Assembly (NCBI RefSeq): GCF_021869535.1
Contig: NW_026262712.1
Location: 112,775,640-112,839,639 of the forward strand
Length of the DNA stretch: 64,000 nucleotides
Source: Mytilus californianus
Lineage: Eukaryota; Mollusca; Bivalvia; Mytilida; Mytilidae
Direction: 5' to 3'
The position numbers and the translations under genes are program-made. The notes under the pieces are model-generated. The model searched no databases and was not told the DNA's origin. It saw only the letters and a list, made by a program, of their open reading frames with translations. Positions 1 to 10,774 of the stretch are shown in pieces (position 1 is the stretch's first letter; every line of letters begins with the position of its first letter).

Positions 1-965
1 TCAATAAAACATGGTCTCTTTCATTGTAGTCAAATATGTTGAGGGGTTATGTGTCATGAATTAATACATCACACCGTTTTTTTAAATAAAGTTAGAAGAG
101 ATCATCATGAGCTTTGATTTATGATTTTAAAGAACATGGCCATAATGAAGCAAAGTTTTAGTTTTAAGTTAAGGGTCAAGGATTAGTGCATACTACCTTG
201 CTGTATTAAAAGATTCTAGATAATAGATTGAGTAATTAATTTTAAAGCCCTCTCCATTTCGGGGCTTATATCCACAACAGAATGTACACATGTACGTGTA
301 TGATATGAATAGATAGTATTTGTTGGTACAAAATGGATATATAAAAATGTTTGTTTCAACCCATTTTTGGCTTTGTAAAATGAAGAACAAATTAATGCAC
401 CCCTAAAAAAATTGTTGAATTGTCAGCCAAAAGGAAGAAGACCCAGACCGTCTTTCACCTTCCTGGATCTGCCTATGATTAAGTTGTACGAGATATAACT
501 ATAGTTAGTACATTGTATCTCCGAATTTCAGTGCAAATGAAGGTATTTTTGGCATATACATTTTGTACTATATGATCATGAGAAAATGGTACAAAATGTA
601 TGCCAGGGAATTATGAATGTTTTGTCTTATTATTAAGCAATAGTGTGTTCGGATCATCACAAGTGTTATATATTCTGTCTGTGTGACCAGTTCTTGTCGT
701 ATTCCTGTCAGCACATGACATCTGGCATGGCTACAACGTCAATACTACAGTGTTGTTTCTAAATAGATTACACACAAGAGAGAATAGTTGGAATAAAACC
801 TTGAATAACATTGACAGACAAGTAATCCGTTCAACATACACATTGTACACATATCAATAAAATGAGATGAGGAATAAACGCCGCTAATATTAAACCCAAC
901 AACACAAGTTAACTAAAAGGTAAACATATACACGTTATCGCACGGGTCTCTTGCAACTATGGTCA
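1..965. other. AT-rich intergenic sequence, no gene seen
   Basis: I see no coding signal here; the one short open frame on the - strand has no recognisable composition or domain. The only structure I noticed is an imperfect hairpin at about 551-603, whose arms read GGCATA..CATTTTGTAC and its complement around a roughly 20-base loop. It may be the end of a small foldback element. Confidence 0.4.
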
Positions 966-1020
966 CTACCTACTTATGCCGTTACCGAAAGCTATAAAAG
1001 GGTTAATTGCAAATGAATCA

Positions 1021-1262
1021 ACCGGGACACCAACTATTTGCCAACAACACGAAAGTCTCAGTATTGAATTATAACAGGAACGCCGAATATCTGACAATAA
1101 TACCAAACTCTCAGATGCGACACATAACAGAGACGCGGAATATATAACAACAACTCCACAGTTCCAGTAGCGAAACATGACAGGGACGCCGAATATTTGA
1201 CAACAACACCAAACTCTCAGAAGTGACACATAACAGAGACGTGAAATATCTAACAACTTCAC
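1021..1262. repeat. 53-bp minisatellite, left diverged part
   Basis: Diverged copies of a ~53-bp unit with the core 'CATAACAGGGACGCCGAATA' and a spacer like 'TGACAACAACACCAAA'. The same unit forms the cleaner array at 1535-2112; the two parts are separated by a dispersed repeat (about 1372-1534). Open frames on the - strand across the array are only translations of the repeat, because 53 bp is not a multiple of three and frames persist by chance. Confidence 0.8.
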
Positions 1263-1371
1263 AAGCATATCAATTATATGGTCATTTTTATAAATTTCCT
1301 GTTACAAAACTTTGAATTTTTCGAAAAACTAAGGATTTTCTTATCCCAGGAATAGATTACCTTAGCCGTAT

Positions 1372-1534
1372 TTGGCACAACTTTTTGGAATTTTGGGTCC
1401 TCAATGCTCTTCAACTTTGTACTTGTTTGGCTTTATAACTGTTTTGATCTGAGCGTCACTGGTTAGTCTTATGAAGACGAAACGCGCGTCTGACGTATTA
1501 AATTATAATCCTGGTACCTTTGATAACTATATTC
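1372..1534 (+). repeat. Dispersed repeat with the ACGAAACGCGCGTCTGACGT core
   Basis: A dispersed block that contains '..GAGCGTCACTGGTTAGTC..' followed by 'GACGAAACGCGCGTCTGACG' and ends near 'CCTTTGATAACTAT'. A reverse-strand copy is at about 48108-48260 and a partial + copy at 59815-59875. I recognise the core as very common in mussel sequence. No coding capacity is visible, and the element class (SINE-like tail or other) cannot be decided from this window. It interrupts the 53-bp minisatellite. Confidence 0.7.
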
Positions 1535-2112
1535 AGTAGCGAAACATAACAGGGACGCCGAATATCTGACAACAACCCCAAAATATCAGTAGCAAAACAT
1601 AACAGGGACGCCGAATATCTGACAACAACACCAAAATATCAGTAGCAAAACATAACAGGGACGCCGAATATCTGACAACAACACCAAAATATTAGTAGCA
1701 AAACATAACGGAGACGTAGAATATATGACAACAACCCCAAAATATCAGTAGCAAAACATAACAGGGACGCCGAATATCTGACAACAACCCTAAAATATTA
1801 GTAGCAAAACATAACAGAGACGCCGAATATATGAAATCAAAGTCTCTGTAGCAAAACATAACAGAGACGCCGAATTGCTGACAACTACACCAAAGTCTCA
1901 ATATCGAAACATAACAGAAACGCCGGATTGCTGACAACAACACCAAAGTCTTAGTAGCAAAACATAACAGAGACGCCGAATATATGAAATCAAAGTCTCT
2001 GTAGCAAAACATAACAGAGACGCCGAATTGCTGACAACTACACCAAAGTCTCAATATCGAAACATAACAGAAACGCCGGATTGCTGACAACAACACCAAA
2101 GTCTTAGTAGCG
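1535..2112. repeat. 53-bp minisatellite with a 153-bp higher-order unit
   Basis: Units starting AGTAGC(A/G)AAACATAAC begin at 1535, 1588, 1641, 1694, 1747 and 1800, exactly 53 bp apart. From 1800 the array changes to a 153-bp compound unit (one shortened and two full monomers) that is repeated, starting at 1800 and 1953 and ending at 2106. The array therefore has two levels of periodicity. Confidence 0.92.
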
Positions 2113-2119
2113 AAACCAT

Positions 2120-3765
2120 ATAGCGTCATGCAAATACAAAAACCAAATATCAGGACATACATATATTTTATATTATACTCGATTTCAGAACCTCCATGGC
2201 CAATGCCCATGGGGCAGCACCGACTGGGGACCAGCAATCACTGACATATCATAAAATATATTTAGGAAAATATTTACAAAACATACGAAATTCACCAAAA
2301 TAAAATAACTTAATATAACGATGTGGTATAAAATCTACCAGACGCATTGCATTTGTGTGCTAAATTTTTCTTGTAACGAGTAACACGTTGGGTTGCACAA
2401 GTCAAGTAGAAATCAATTTCTCTTCCGAAGTATATGAGTTCATCTCCAGGTTTTTCGTGGTGTTCCTGTTGCTCAGTCTTGTTTTCTTAGTTGGGTTTTG
2501 GAATGTTATTAGTCTCATTTCTATTATTAGGGCCCTGGTGTTTTCTGCCTTTTAATAACATATTTGTTTACCAATTTGTTTACTTTTCATATGATTTAAA
2601 ATATATTTCTACACACATTTCATAAGAAAAGTCAAGAGAATTCTTTCCCGGCAAATGTTTAAAAAACTTTTTTTTTCTTCAAGATATTATGACTGTCTAC
2701 ACATCACATCACATTTTTCAATAGTTTTAATGAATCATACATTATCTATTGAAAATACGTCATTTATAAAAATATTATTTTTAATTCAGCATAAAGTTGT
2801 TTATTTGTGACACGTTAGCATTAAAGTGGTTTTGCATATTTCAGCATTGCAAAGAGAATAAAAGGGCAAGATGAAAGACATTTGTATCTTGTATCTTGCA
2901 TTTAACGTTGAACTACAGAATTGATTAATACATTAACAACATAAACTTCTGGCAAGTCCTGACACACAAAGGTTCCAATACATTACCACTGACTGGTTTA
3001 TATGTAATAGATTGTTTCATCGTAACACTAAAGGCAGTCATAGGTATTTAATATCTACTGGTAACATACTAAGCTGTCTTCAAATGTTTGATAACTCTCC
3101 AGAAGAAACTCAAAATGAAGTTTACTATTTACTAGCATATGAGAACCAATATATAGTGAAATAAATAACGACTAGAACGAAAATTTTGCAAAAGTCAATA
3201 AACTCTGTCTGCATGATGCATTTTGGGTCATTTACCCCAGCTATATACATTTCTCGTTGTACATGTAGTACTGAAAAGTCGTGTTATAATAGGCTGTTAT
3301 CTTTTCTTTTCTTATATATCTGTCGACACATATCTGTTTTTCAATGCTGTAGTGACAGAAAAGAGGATTATATAACGAGTGAAAGAAAATACTGTACATA
3401 TAAAAATACAAAGATGTGGTATGATAGCCAATGAGACAACTATCCGCCAAAGTTCAAATGAAGTGGATGTATGCAATTATAGGCAACCGTACGGCCTTCG
3501 ACAATGAGAAAAACCTATACTGTATAGTCGGCTATAAAAGGCCCCGATATGAAAAGTATGAAACAATTCAATTGAGAAAACTAACGGCCTAATTTATAAC
3601 ATGTACATTATAATTACTATCATTAAAATATATTTTCCAAACAATGTTTAAATGAATCCAAATAAATATCTGGAAAGAAAACAAAATGTAACGAAACCGT
3701 AGAAAGAATTATGATGTGTGAATGTTTTACTAGCAACCAAACCGTAAAGATATAAATAAAGAGCT
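2120..3765. other. Intergenic sequence with repeat fragments, no gene
   Basis: No convincing coding region. A fragment at about 2460-2555 ('GTTGCTCAGTCTTG') resembles the repeat that is fuller at 26020-26260 and 40500-40790. A reverse copy of the abundant tail repeat lies at 3410-3600. The rest is AT-rich sequence in which I see nothing. Confidence 0.4.
3410..3600 (-). repeat. Tail-repeat family, reverse copy
   Basis: Reverse-strand copy of the dispersed tail described at 52990-53700. It reads (on +) 'GGTATGATAGCCAATGAGAC', then a CCGTACGGCCTTC block and 'GGCTATAAAAGGCCCCGA'. These are the complements of the terminal motifs seen in + copies, for example at 41840-41990. It is probably a 5'-truncated retroelement copy. 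Confidence 0.7.
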
Positions 3766-4155
3766 GTAGTTACCATGAATTAAAGGGAAGTAACTCGTTG
3801 TAATCTTTTAGTTACTTGTCATTTGTCTTCCCATCGTTTTTTCTCATCAATGTTTTTTTTTTTGCATTTTATTCCTTTGTTGCTTTTTCGTTTAGTAAAT
3901 ATTGTTGAGATTGAAAACAAGATTAAACAAATGTACTTTAACTGACACTATAAACATAAGATTATCTGAGGAGATTGCTTTGATATTTGGTTCCCTTTAC
4001 AGATTTATTTTGCTTTACTGTATAAATCATTACCGTTTGTCAAATGACTTTTCCTGACGATCTAACAGCACGTTGCAAGACACGGTAGTTTCCCTAATGA
4101 TTTAAAGATTGTTTAGATTACAGCGAGTTAGTTCCCTTTAATTCATGGTAATTAC
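3766..4155. mobile_element. MITE-like element with ~40-bp terminal inverted repeats
   Basis: The left arm from 3766 contains 'TTACCATGAATTAAAGGGAA' followed by a GTAACTCG..TGTAATCT block. The right arm (about 4113-4155) is its near-complement. The arms flank about 300 bp with no open frame. Long terminal inverted repeats around a short non-coding core are the form of a non-autonomous DNA transposon. I did not identify a target-site duplication with confidence. Confidence 0.75.
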
Positions 4156-4530
4156 CCTCTATTTTCCGCTGACTTAGAAACATGTCTTTGATTTGTTGTG
4201 TTAGTATTGAGTATTTGACAAATTCTCCAATAAACACTTACATCAATGATTAATATTACACGTGTTAACGACCTTCGTTTGTGTTATTGATGTTTAATAT
4301 CATGAAAGTACTGTACCCACTAAATACAGTACAGGTTAAGCAGAGCATGCCTTTACCTACAATTTGTTTGTTCTAAGTGCAATTTAGTAAAATTATGTAT
4401 TAATAGATCATTTCGATAATTCTGTTATCAGTTCTATATGAAAAATCAGTGTTGAACAGTAATGATTTGTTTGTGTTTTTGTACGACGTTGCCCCCAGCA
4501 GAGCTATAGAAAAAACAGTACATTAACGGG

Positions 4531-5198
4531 TGTTACACGGACACTTTTTAGTTGTTACACGGACACTTTTTATGAATAGAATCACTCGTGCATGATCAGT
4601 CAGTTCATGGGCACTTTAAATTTTAATTAGATTTGAACTTTTTGTTTCACCGACATATTTCCTGTCTTTTTTATAAAAATATTTACGTTGGCATCAAAAA
4701 CTATATTTTGTTCAAACAATTCTAGTATATTATATTCATATCAGTACACTAAGGGATTTAGGGGTTATGGTTTTTTCCTATACAAAATATTCTGATCCCC
4801 AATTTTATAAGAAAATATATATTTTGGTTAAGCAGATGACAAAACAATGTTCTGATTCCTGATTTTCTGAATACCGTATATAATAGTGCTAAAAAATATA
4901 TCGGTGATAGCGTTGAACAAATAAATAATTTTCTTCGGCTCAGAAAGTACATACCCCCCCCCCCTTTTTGAAGCTAAATGGTCGGTCCGTAAATGTATTT
5001 TTTTTCAATATATGGACATGAATAGTATTCTGGACAATGCTGAAAGTAATGAAATGCTGGTACCGACGTTTATATTTCAATAAAATAGACAGGAAATATA
5101 TATATTAAAAAAATCTAATCTAATCAAATTAAAGATAAAATCCCTATCAACTCACCAATGCACGATTGATTCTATAAAAAAAAAGTGTCCGTGTAATA
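4531..5198. mobile_element. Inverted-repeat element, TGTTACACGGACACTTTTT ends
   Basis: The left end has two close copies of 'GTTACACGGACACTTTTT' (4531 and about 4553), then ATAGAATCACTCGTGCAT and, further in, ATATTTCCTGTC. The right end (about 5085-5198) holds the complements in mirrored order: GACAGGAAATAT, ATGCACGATTGATTCTATA and AAAGTGTCCGTGTAATA. Subterminal similarity runs over about 100 bp. No transposase frame is present, so it is non-autonomous. Confidence 0.75.
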
Positions 5199-5577
5199 CA
5201 TGTTCAAAAAGGCAGCAAATCTTGATGAAAATCATTCAACTTGTGTCACCAATTTTGGACGGTAAGCTGCGATTGGATCAAATTGTGACACGTGTTTAAT
5301 CCTGATCAACACTATTAAAGACATATAAAAACCTATAAGCATGAAATTAAAAAAAAAACCTAAATATATGCCTATATATACGGAAGCGTATTAGCGCCAC
5401 ACAATTTTTTTTTCATATTTTTTCCTATGTTTGCGTTATAATGCAAACCTTTTGATTATAATTATTCATTAAGTTTTGAATATTTTAAGTTTTGAATATT
5501 TAATAATAAAAAAACTGTATATAATATTAAATTTACATTTTATGTTTATTGTATAATTTGAAAGCAGTGTTTTGTAA

Positions 5578-5861
5578 GGGAGCTACCATTTGATTTTTAT
5601 TGGGGGGGCTAGGATGAAAAATTGTGTCCTGCATTTTTTGTAGTTGTAATCTCGCTCCTGCCTTTTTATTTTTCACTTTATTCGGTCCTGCCTTTTTTTA
5701 TTAGTTTATCCTGACTTTTTAATCATAATTTGTCATCCTGTCTTTTTTTTTTTTTTTGCCAAGTTGCTCATCCTGTTTTTTTTTTTTACACAAAACTTCT
5801 GTCCTGCCTTTTTTTTCAAATTTCATCCTAGCCCACCAATAAAAATCAAATGGTAGCTCCC
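5578..5861. mobile_element. Nested MITE, PIF/Harbinger-like (TAA duplication)
   Basis: The ends are GGGAGCTACCATTTGATTTT.. and its complement ..AATCAAATGGTAGCTCCC, giving ~40-bp terminal inverted repeats continuing into CTAGGATGAAA / TTTCATCCTAG. The element is flanked by TAA on both sides (5575-5577 and 5862-5864). A TAA/TTA 3-bp duplication and a GGG terminus are typical of PIF/Harbinger elements, so that family is inferred. The core is pyrimidine-rich ('CCTGCCTTTTT' runs) and non-coding. It is nested in the 5382-6926 element and is therefore younger than it. Confidence 0.8.
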
Positions 5862-6739
5862 TAAATGTCGGCATTTGCATGTCCGTCTGTCATCAAATTT
5901 CGGTTGTGATTTAGTTAAGAGAAGAACCATGAACACAAGGCCAAATCATTATAATAAATATGCATAGAAATAAAGGAATACTTGAAGTGCAATTATACAC
6001 AAATTAAGAATGGTTTTTGCATCAGAAAATTATATAAATTTAACAAGTAAATAGATATGGTATAGGCAAATTTTAATTGAAAGGCCAAGATTTTGAAAAT
6101 TTTGATTAACGGAAAGTGGTAAACTAGATAAGAGCAAAAATAATGTCATACAATTGTGAAACTATAAGTCAAATAGACAAAATGATCTTTCTGCTTTAAA
6201 ATTTATTATTCAGAAAAAACATTTTTTTTAATTTTGATGTAAGAAATCGTTTGTTGAAATCTCAGAATATGATAAAGATTCTTTAAAAAAAGTCATGGAA
6301 TTTTAATTTCAATCTAGTGAGGTAGCTATTTAAGATGCTTGGGTAGCAATTTGAATGTAGAGAACATAATTATAATAAAATAACATCTTCATCTTATACA
6401 TTTATGGGAAAAGGGTAGCTTGTTTGAATCTAACCAATCTTACACAATGCTCAAACGAGCGCTTACTTTGGAAGTATATCTAAATTCGGCTACACTAGCG
6501 GGGTTGATTTTTTATTTTTTTCGGTATAACTTCAATTTACTCAATTTTCTGTGTAATATATATATATATATATACATGCATTATCCTGCTCATAATTATC
6601 CCATGATGTGTGCTTAACACTCAAGCATTTTACATTGCAAAGAGTACAAAGGGTGATAAATTTTAATATATGCAGCCTCCTCCATTTATAACAGCTGCTT
6701 CCTTTGAAACTTAAATAAGAAATAAAATAAAACAAATGT

Positions 6740-6878
6740 TTGCGTTATTCCGCAAAGGTTTGCGTTATAACGCAAAAGGTTTGCGTAATTTCGCAAAGGT
6801 TTGCGTTATAACGCATAAGGTTTGCGTTATAATGCAAATGTTTGCGTTATAACGCAAAGGTTTGCGTTATAACGCAAA
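6740..6878. repeat. Seven tandem 20-bp palindromes (TTTGCGTTATAACGCAAA)
   Basis: Units start at 6740, 6760, 6780, 6800, 6821, 6841 and 6861. The consensus TTTGCGTTATAACGCAAA is a perfect 18-base palindrome joined by GG, so each unit can form its own hairpin and the whole array is nearly self-complementary. It lies about 30 bp inside the right terminus of the 5382-6926 element. Confidence 0.92.
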
Positions 6879-7066
6879 CAAAGGAAGAAATATAAAAAAA
6901 AAAACGAGTGGCGCTAATACGCTTCCTTATATATATATTTAATAACAAGACAAAATCCATTTTTCCTAACATTTCATTCACTAATGAAATAGGAAATTCA
7001 TTCTTTTTATACATTTGTATTGTTAATGAATTCATATATATATATATATATTGAATTTACATATTT

Positions 7067-7228
7067 GGGAGCAAAGGTACGATTTTTATTATTTTTAAGG
7101 GAGAATGGAATGGCACATCCTGCACTTTTTTCAACAAAAAAAAAGGATCAAGCCTGTTTATTTGAGAAAAAAAATCCCCCCCCCCTTTTTCGTTTTTTCC
7201 CCAAATAAAAATCAAATGTCAGCTTGCT
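7067..7228. mobile_element. Diverged relative of the nested Harbinger-like MITE
   Basis: It begins GGGAGC and continues with GATTTTTATT, and near its end has AATAAAAATCAAATG, the same subterminal words as in 5578-5861. The core again contains 'CCTGCAC..TTTT' and C-runs. The terminal repeats are weaker, so this is a tentative diverged copy. Confidence 0.45.
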
Positions 7229-7547
7229 TACCTCTTAAAACTTTTTCATACATTACTTGCTTGCGAAGTTGCATTTTAAAAAGTCTCAAATGTGTACGAA
7301 ATTCATCTTTTTTCCTTGACATGGTTCTTTTTTATAAAATTATTAGATTCTTGAATTTCTTGAGAAAAAAACTCTCGGCTGAAGGGAAGTGAAAAAAAAG
7401 TTTGTTTAAACTGTTACAGTACCTTGCATTAACTGGTATATGGCCATTTAAGTTTCTAATTTGTTTAATTTTACTACATCTTCTAAATGCAAAATGTACT
7501 ACTATTTTCTTGAAACGTCGTACAAGTCAGATACAAAACAAACTTTT

Positions 7548-7708
7548 AAGGTTATAAAAAAACAGGCCGGAAACAAACTGCCGTATAGTTATTCTGCACT
7601 TGTAGTCAGGTCAAGGTCCTCGGCTATCGCCTCGGGCCTTCACCTGACTACTCGTGCAGAAAAACCATCCGGCAACGTTTGTTACCGGCCTGTTTTTTTT
7701 GTTACCTT
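7548..7708. mobile_element. 161-bp foldback element (near-perfect hairpin)
   Basis: Almost the whole element is one inverted repeat. AACAGGCCGG(A)AACAAAC, TTCTGCAC, GTAGTCAGGT and CCTCGG on the left are matched by CCGAGG-type, ACCTGACTAC, GTGCAGAA and GTTTGTTACCGGCCTGTT on the right, with a centre near 7624. The outer AAGGTTA / TTACCTT also pair. An open frame across it is incidental. It has the form of a foldback MITE. Confidence 0.85.
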
Positions 7709-7725
7709 TGAATTGTATCCAATAC

Positions 7726-9369
7726 ATATGACGTTGCGCACGATGTTGGTACCAATTCCATTTTGCTATAGATTAGCATAAAAATAAATACGCAAAACTG
7801 GTCAGTTCGATAAAAATATAGTGATTTCTGATTGAATTCATTCCATTAGACTTGAAATTAAAGAAAAAAGGAACCGAAATTTAAAATACCAGGAATTATA
7901 ACACTTAATTATCCCATTTTTACGCAAAAACGTAATGTCCAACGTTTCATTTTGTGTGCAAAAGATCAGAGTTCCGTTTCTCTCCTACGGTATGTTTTCT
8001 CTGATCATCGTAAAACTTCACAATAATATTGCTATTGTTATAATTATTCGCGTGTTAAAGCAAAATCAATATCACTAAAACCGTAATCTGGAAAATGTTA
8101 TTTTTGTAAACGGTCTGAAAAATGTCCAACCGTATGCAAAGTAAGTATATTTCGGGTTTGCGCATTTATACCGTGAAATTGAAAAAGCTGAGAGAAAAAA
8201 TATTTATTACATTTTGAAAGTTTTTTTACTTTTCTCCTGGCTCATGATATTTTTTTGCCGGAAACCATGCGTATAGTTTCTATTGCAATGACTTCAAAAA
8301 GTATAGCCATCTTGTCCCAACGAAAAAAACGCTGTATTTTCTTTAAAATTGAGGTTTTAACCAGCTGTCTATCAAATAAGCATAGTTAGATCATAAAAAA
8401 TAAAACTTGGCGGTAAAGGTTTTTCTGTTTTTCTTCTTAAACAATATAGTGTTTAATATTTTTTCGTTAGGCAACAAGGTTTTTAGATCGTTTCAAAAAG
8501 TATAGCCGTTTTGTCCCAACGTTCGCAAAACGTAATTGATGTCATGCTCTGGTTTTTAATTTTTTATCGTAATTATTTGTTTCCAGTTTAATTCGAATGA
8601 AAATAAAAATACATGTATAAATTACAATACAACCAATGTATGAGAAAGGAATAGTTTAAGTTTAAATTCAAATGTTGACCAAATGAGATCGATATAAAAA
8701 AAATATCGGGATCTTAGGGTTTTTTTTTTATAGCATATTTGCTTTATATAAGGAACATTGTCTATCTGCAAGTTTTAAATCGTCAAAAGTAACATATATA
8801 TTTTTTTGTTAATAAAATAAAATAGATAAAAGCCATTGCTGGCAATTATAACAAACAAGGGATATGTCACAAAAATATGGAAATGAGAAAATTTAAAACA
8901 TGTGTCCCGAATGTTTAACTTCCTTAATATTTTGCGACAAAGAAAGCATCGGGAAATGATAAAATATAGAAAGGAAACGGAAACGGGAAGAAATGCAACA
9001 AAAGGAATAAATATGCAAAAAATAGGAGAATATGAATTCAAAATCTAATTGATATTAAAAATAAATCTGTGTAAATTTGGACATTATTGTATCGGATTCA
9101 TTAATGCGAACTGCTGCCGAAAGGAAAATTATCAATTATGGCCTGGAAAGACTGACAACTCCTGTAAATGAATTTCATTAAAAAAATATCTATACGACCA
9201 CTTTGAGTTTTATTTGTAAATTTATGCATTTTTTCAGACAAACCGAAATCGGTTACCAAATTCACAACAGTAAATTGACATCATCAATAATATGCTTGAA
9301 CGCCTGAAACTTTCTTTGAGGAACGACGTGAAACGCTAAGTAGTACCAACATCGTGCGCAACGTCATAT
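7726..9369. mobile_element. 1.64-kb element with perfect 27-bp terminal inverted repeats
   Basis: Bases 7726-7752 (beginning ATATGACGTTGCGCACGATG) are exactly complementary to 9343-9369. The interior holds two copies of a phrase like 'AAAAAGTATAGCC..TTGTCCCAACG' (about 8297 and 8495) but no plausible transposase gene. It is probably a non-autonomous DNA transposon that starts 17 bp after the 7548-7708 foldback. Confidence 0.78.
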
Positions 9370-9531
9370 ACAAAAAAATAACTTTAATAATTACATCATA
9401 TTTTAATAAAAAAAAACCCAAACACAACCTTACCTATACAGCATATGTATAATAGATGCTGTAATGGCATGACGGTATAGAAAACTGGTTTTTTATAATT
9501 ATACTGGGGTAAATGTCATGGTTAATAGTTA

Positions 9532-10126
9532 CTGATTGATTGATCGTTGATTGCTTTACGCCGCATCAGCACAAAAAGGCTATATCGCGGCGATAATAGC
9601 TACTGACATCGGACTCGGACTTCTTTTAAACTGAGTTTTACTGTGCGTATTGCTGTGTTTCTTTATTCTAAATTGGCTAGACGTATAGGGGGAGGGTTGA
9701 GATCTCACAAAACATGTTTAACCCCGCCGCATTTTTGCACCTGTCCCAAGTCAGGAGCCTCTGACCTTTGTTAGTCTAGTATGTTTTTTAATTTCAGTTC
9801 ATTCATATGTTTTTGGAGTTTAGTGTGACGTCCATTTTCACTGAACTAGCACACAATTTTAGTTAGGGGCCAGCTGAGGACCACCTCCGGGTGCGGGATT
9901 TTCTCGCTGCATTGAAGACCCATTGGTGGCCAATGACACAATACATGCTACTGCATACGGATACTTAGAATTAGACGATGAGGTCACAGTCTTTTTTTTT
10001 CTGGAGTATATTGATTAAATTTATTAGTAGAAGTAATATTCATTTCGTTCTCGACACGAAAAATGAAATATACATTTGTTTGTCCTTAAACGTCTAAAAA
10101 TGCCAATCAATCAATCAATCAATCAA
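9532..10126. repeat. Repeat block bounded by TTGATTGATTG runs
   Basis: Begins with TGATTGATTGATCGTTGATT and ends with a tandem CAAT run (about 10104-10126). Inside, 9663-9960 holds a dispersed block with 'CCTGTCCCAAGTCAGGAGCC' and 'AGGGGCCAGCTGAGGACCAC', a pattern I recognise from bivalve repeats. No coding sequence. Confidence 0.55.
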
Positions 10127-10389
10127 TTTACCTTGCAAAAATAGACACGTAATTTTCATGAAGTTGAATCCGGACATAAACTATACATAAAATGGCCGAA
10201 TAACAGCAGGAACAATATTAAATGCACAAAATTGCCTCCTCAAATGATAAAACCCCCAAAACGTTAAAGAAATATTAAGTGGACAACAGATGAGTGTTCT
10301 GTGACAATGAAACTTTGTTTCGAGCAGTCAGATTTGTAAAATTGAAAAGCTTTCCGACTGGTTAAATTAATTGCTTTATAATTATAAGT

Positions 10390-10774
10390 TTTAGGATTTT
10401 AAAACAGAATATTTGGTTTATTGGAAAATGAACCACTAAGACAAAAAGCAACCTTCGTGTGAACGGATTCAAGAATATTTCAAATTACAGCTTTGCCTTG
10501 TATGACAGCACTCAAACAATTAAAAAGGTTTAGAAGATGCATCTTGAATTTACAACTTTATGTGAATGAAAGATCAATTAAAGAAAACTACTCGTTCTCT
10601 TTTCGAATTTTGAATAAATTTTATTTGCATGTATTTCAAATGTTAATGTTTTGAATTACAGTTAAATCGCATGTCAAATGGTACAACACGCAATTCGGTG
10701 ATAAAATATAAGCCTGCTGCCTCCAGTCCGTAACAGTTGCTTCCTACTGAGTTTCCAGTCAAGTCTTGTCGAGG
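10390..10774 (+). promoter_or_regulatory. Promoter region of C1q copy 1
   Basis: This sequence is shared with the region upstream of copy 2 (about 35480-35887), which argues that it is functional or recently duplicated. It contains an octamer-like ATTTGCAT (10623-10630), the block TAAATCGCATGTCAAATG (10663-10680) and a TATA-like AAAATATAAG (10703-10712) about 65 bp before the ATG at 10775. Transcription probably starts near 10735. That start and any octamer-factor binding are inferences. Confidence 0.65.

Larger units (their letters stand above)
5382..6926. mobile_element. 1.5-kb DNA element with perfect 19-bp terminal inverted repeats
   Basis: The left terminus GGAAGCGTATTAGCGCCAC (5382-5400) is exactly complementary to 6908-6926. 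Just inside both ends lie palindromes of the type TTTGCGTTATAACGCAAA: one near the left end (about 5431-5448) and a run of seven near the right (6740-6878). The interior is AT-rich with no plausible transposase, and a second element (5578-5861) is inserted in it. It is best read as a non-autonomous DNA transposon of unknown superfamily. Confidence 0.8.

Noticed and set aside
1692-2237. 181-codon open frame on the - strand with repeated FATKTLVLLSAIRRFCYV phrases, looking like a repeat protein
   Set aside because: It is the translation of the 53/153-bp minisatellite. Periodicity is in the DNA, with no start context, splice signals or domain.
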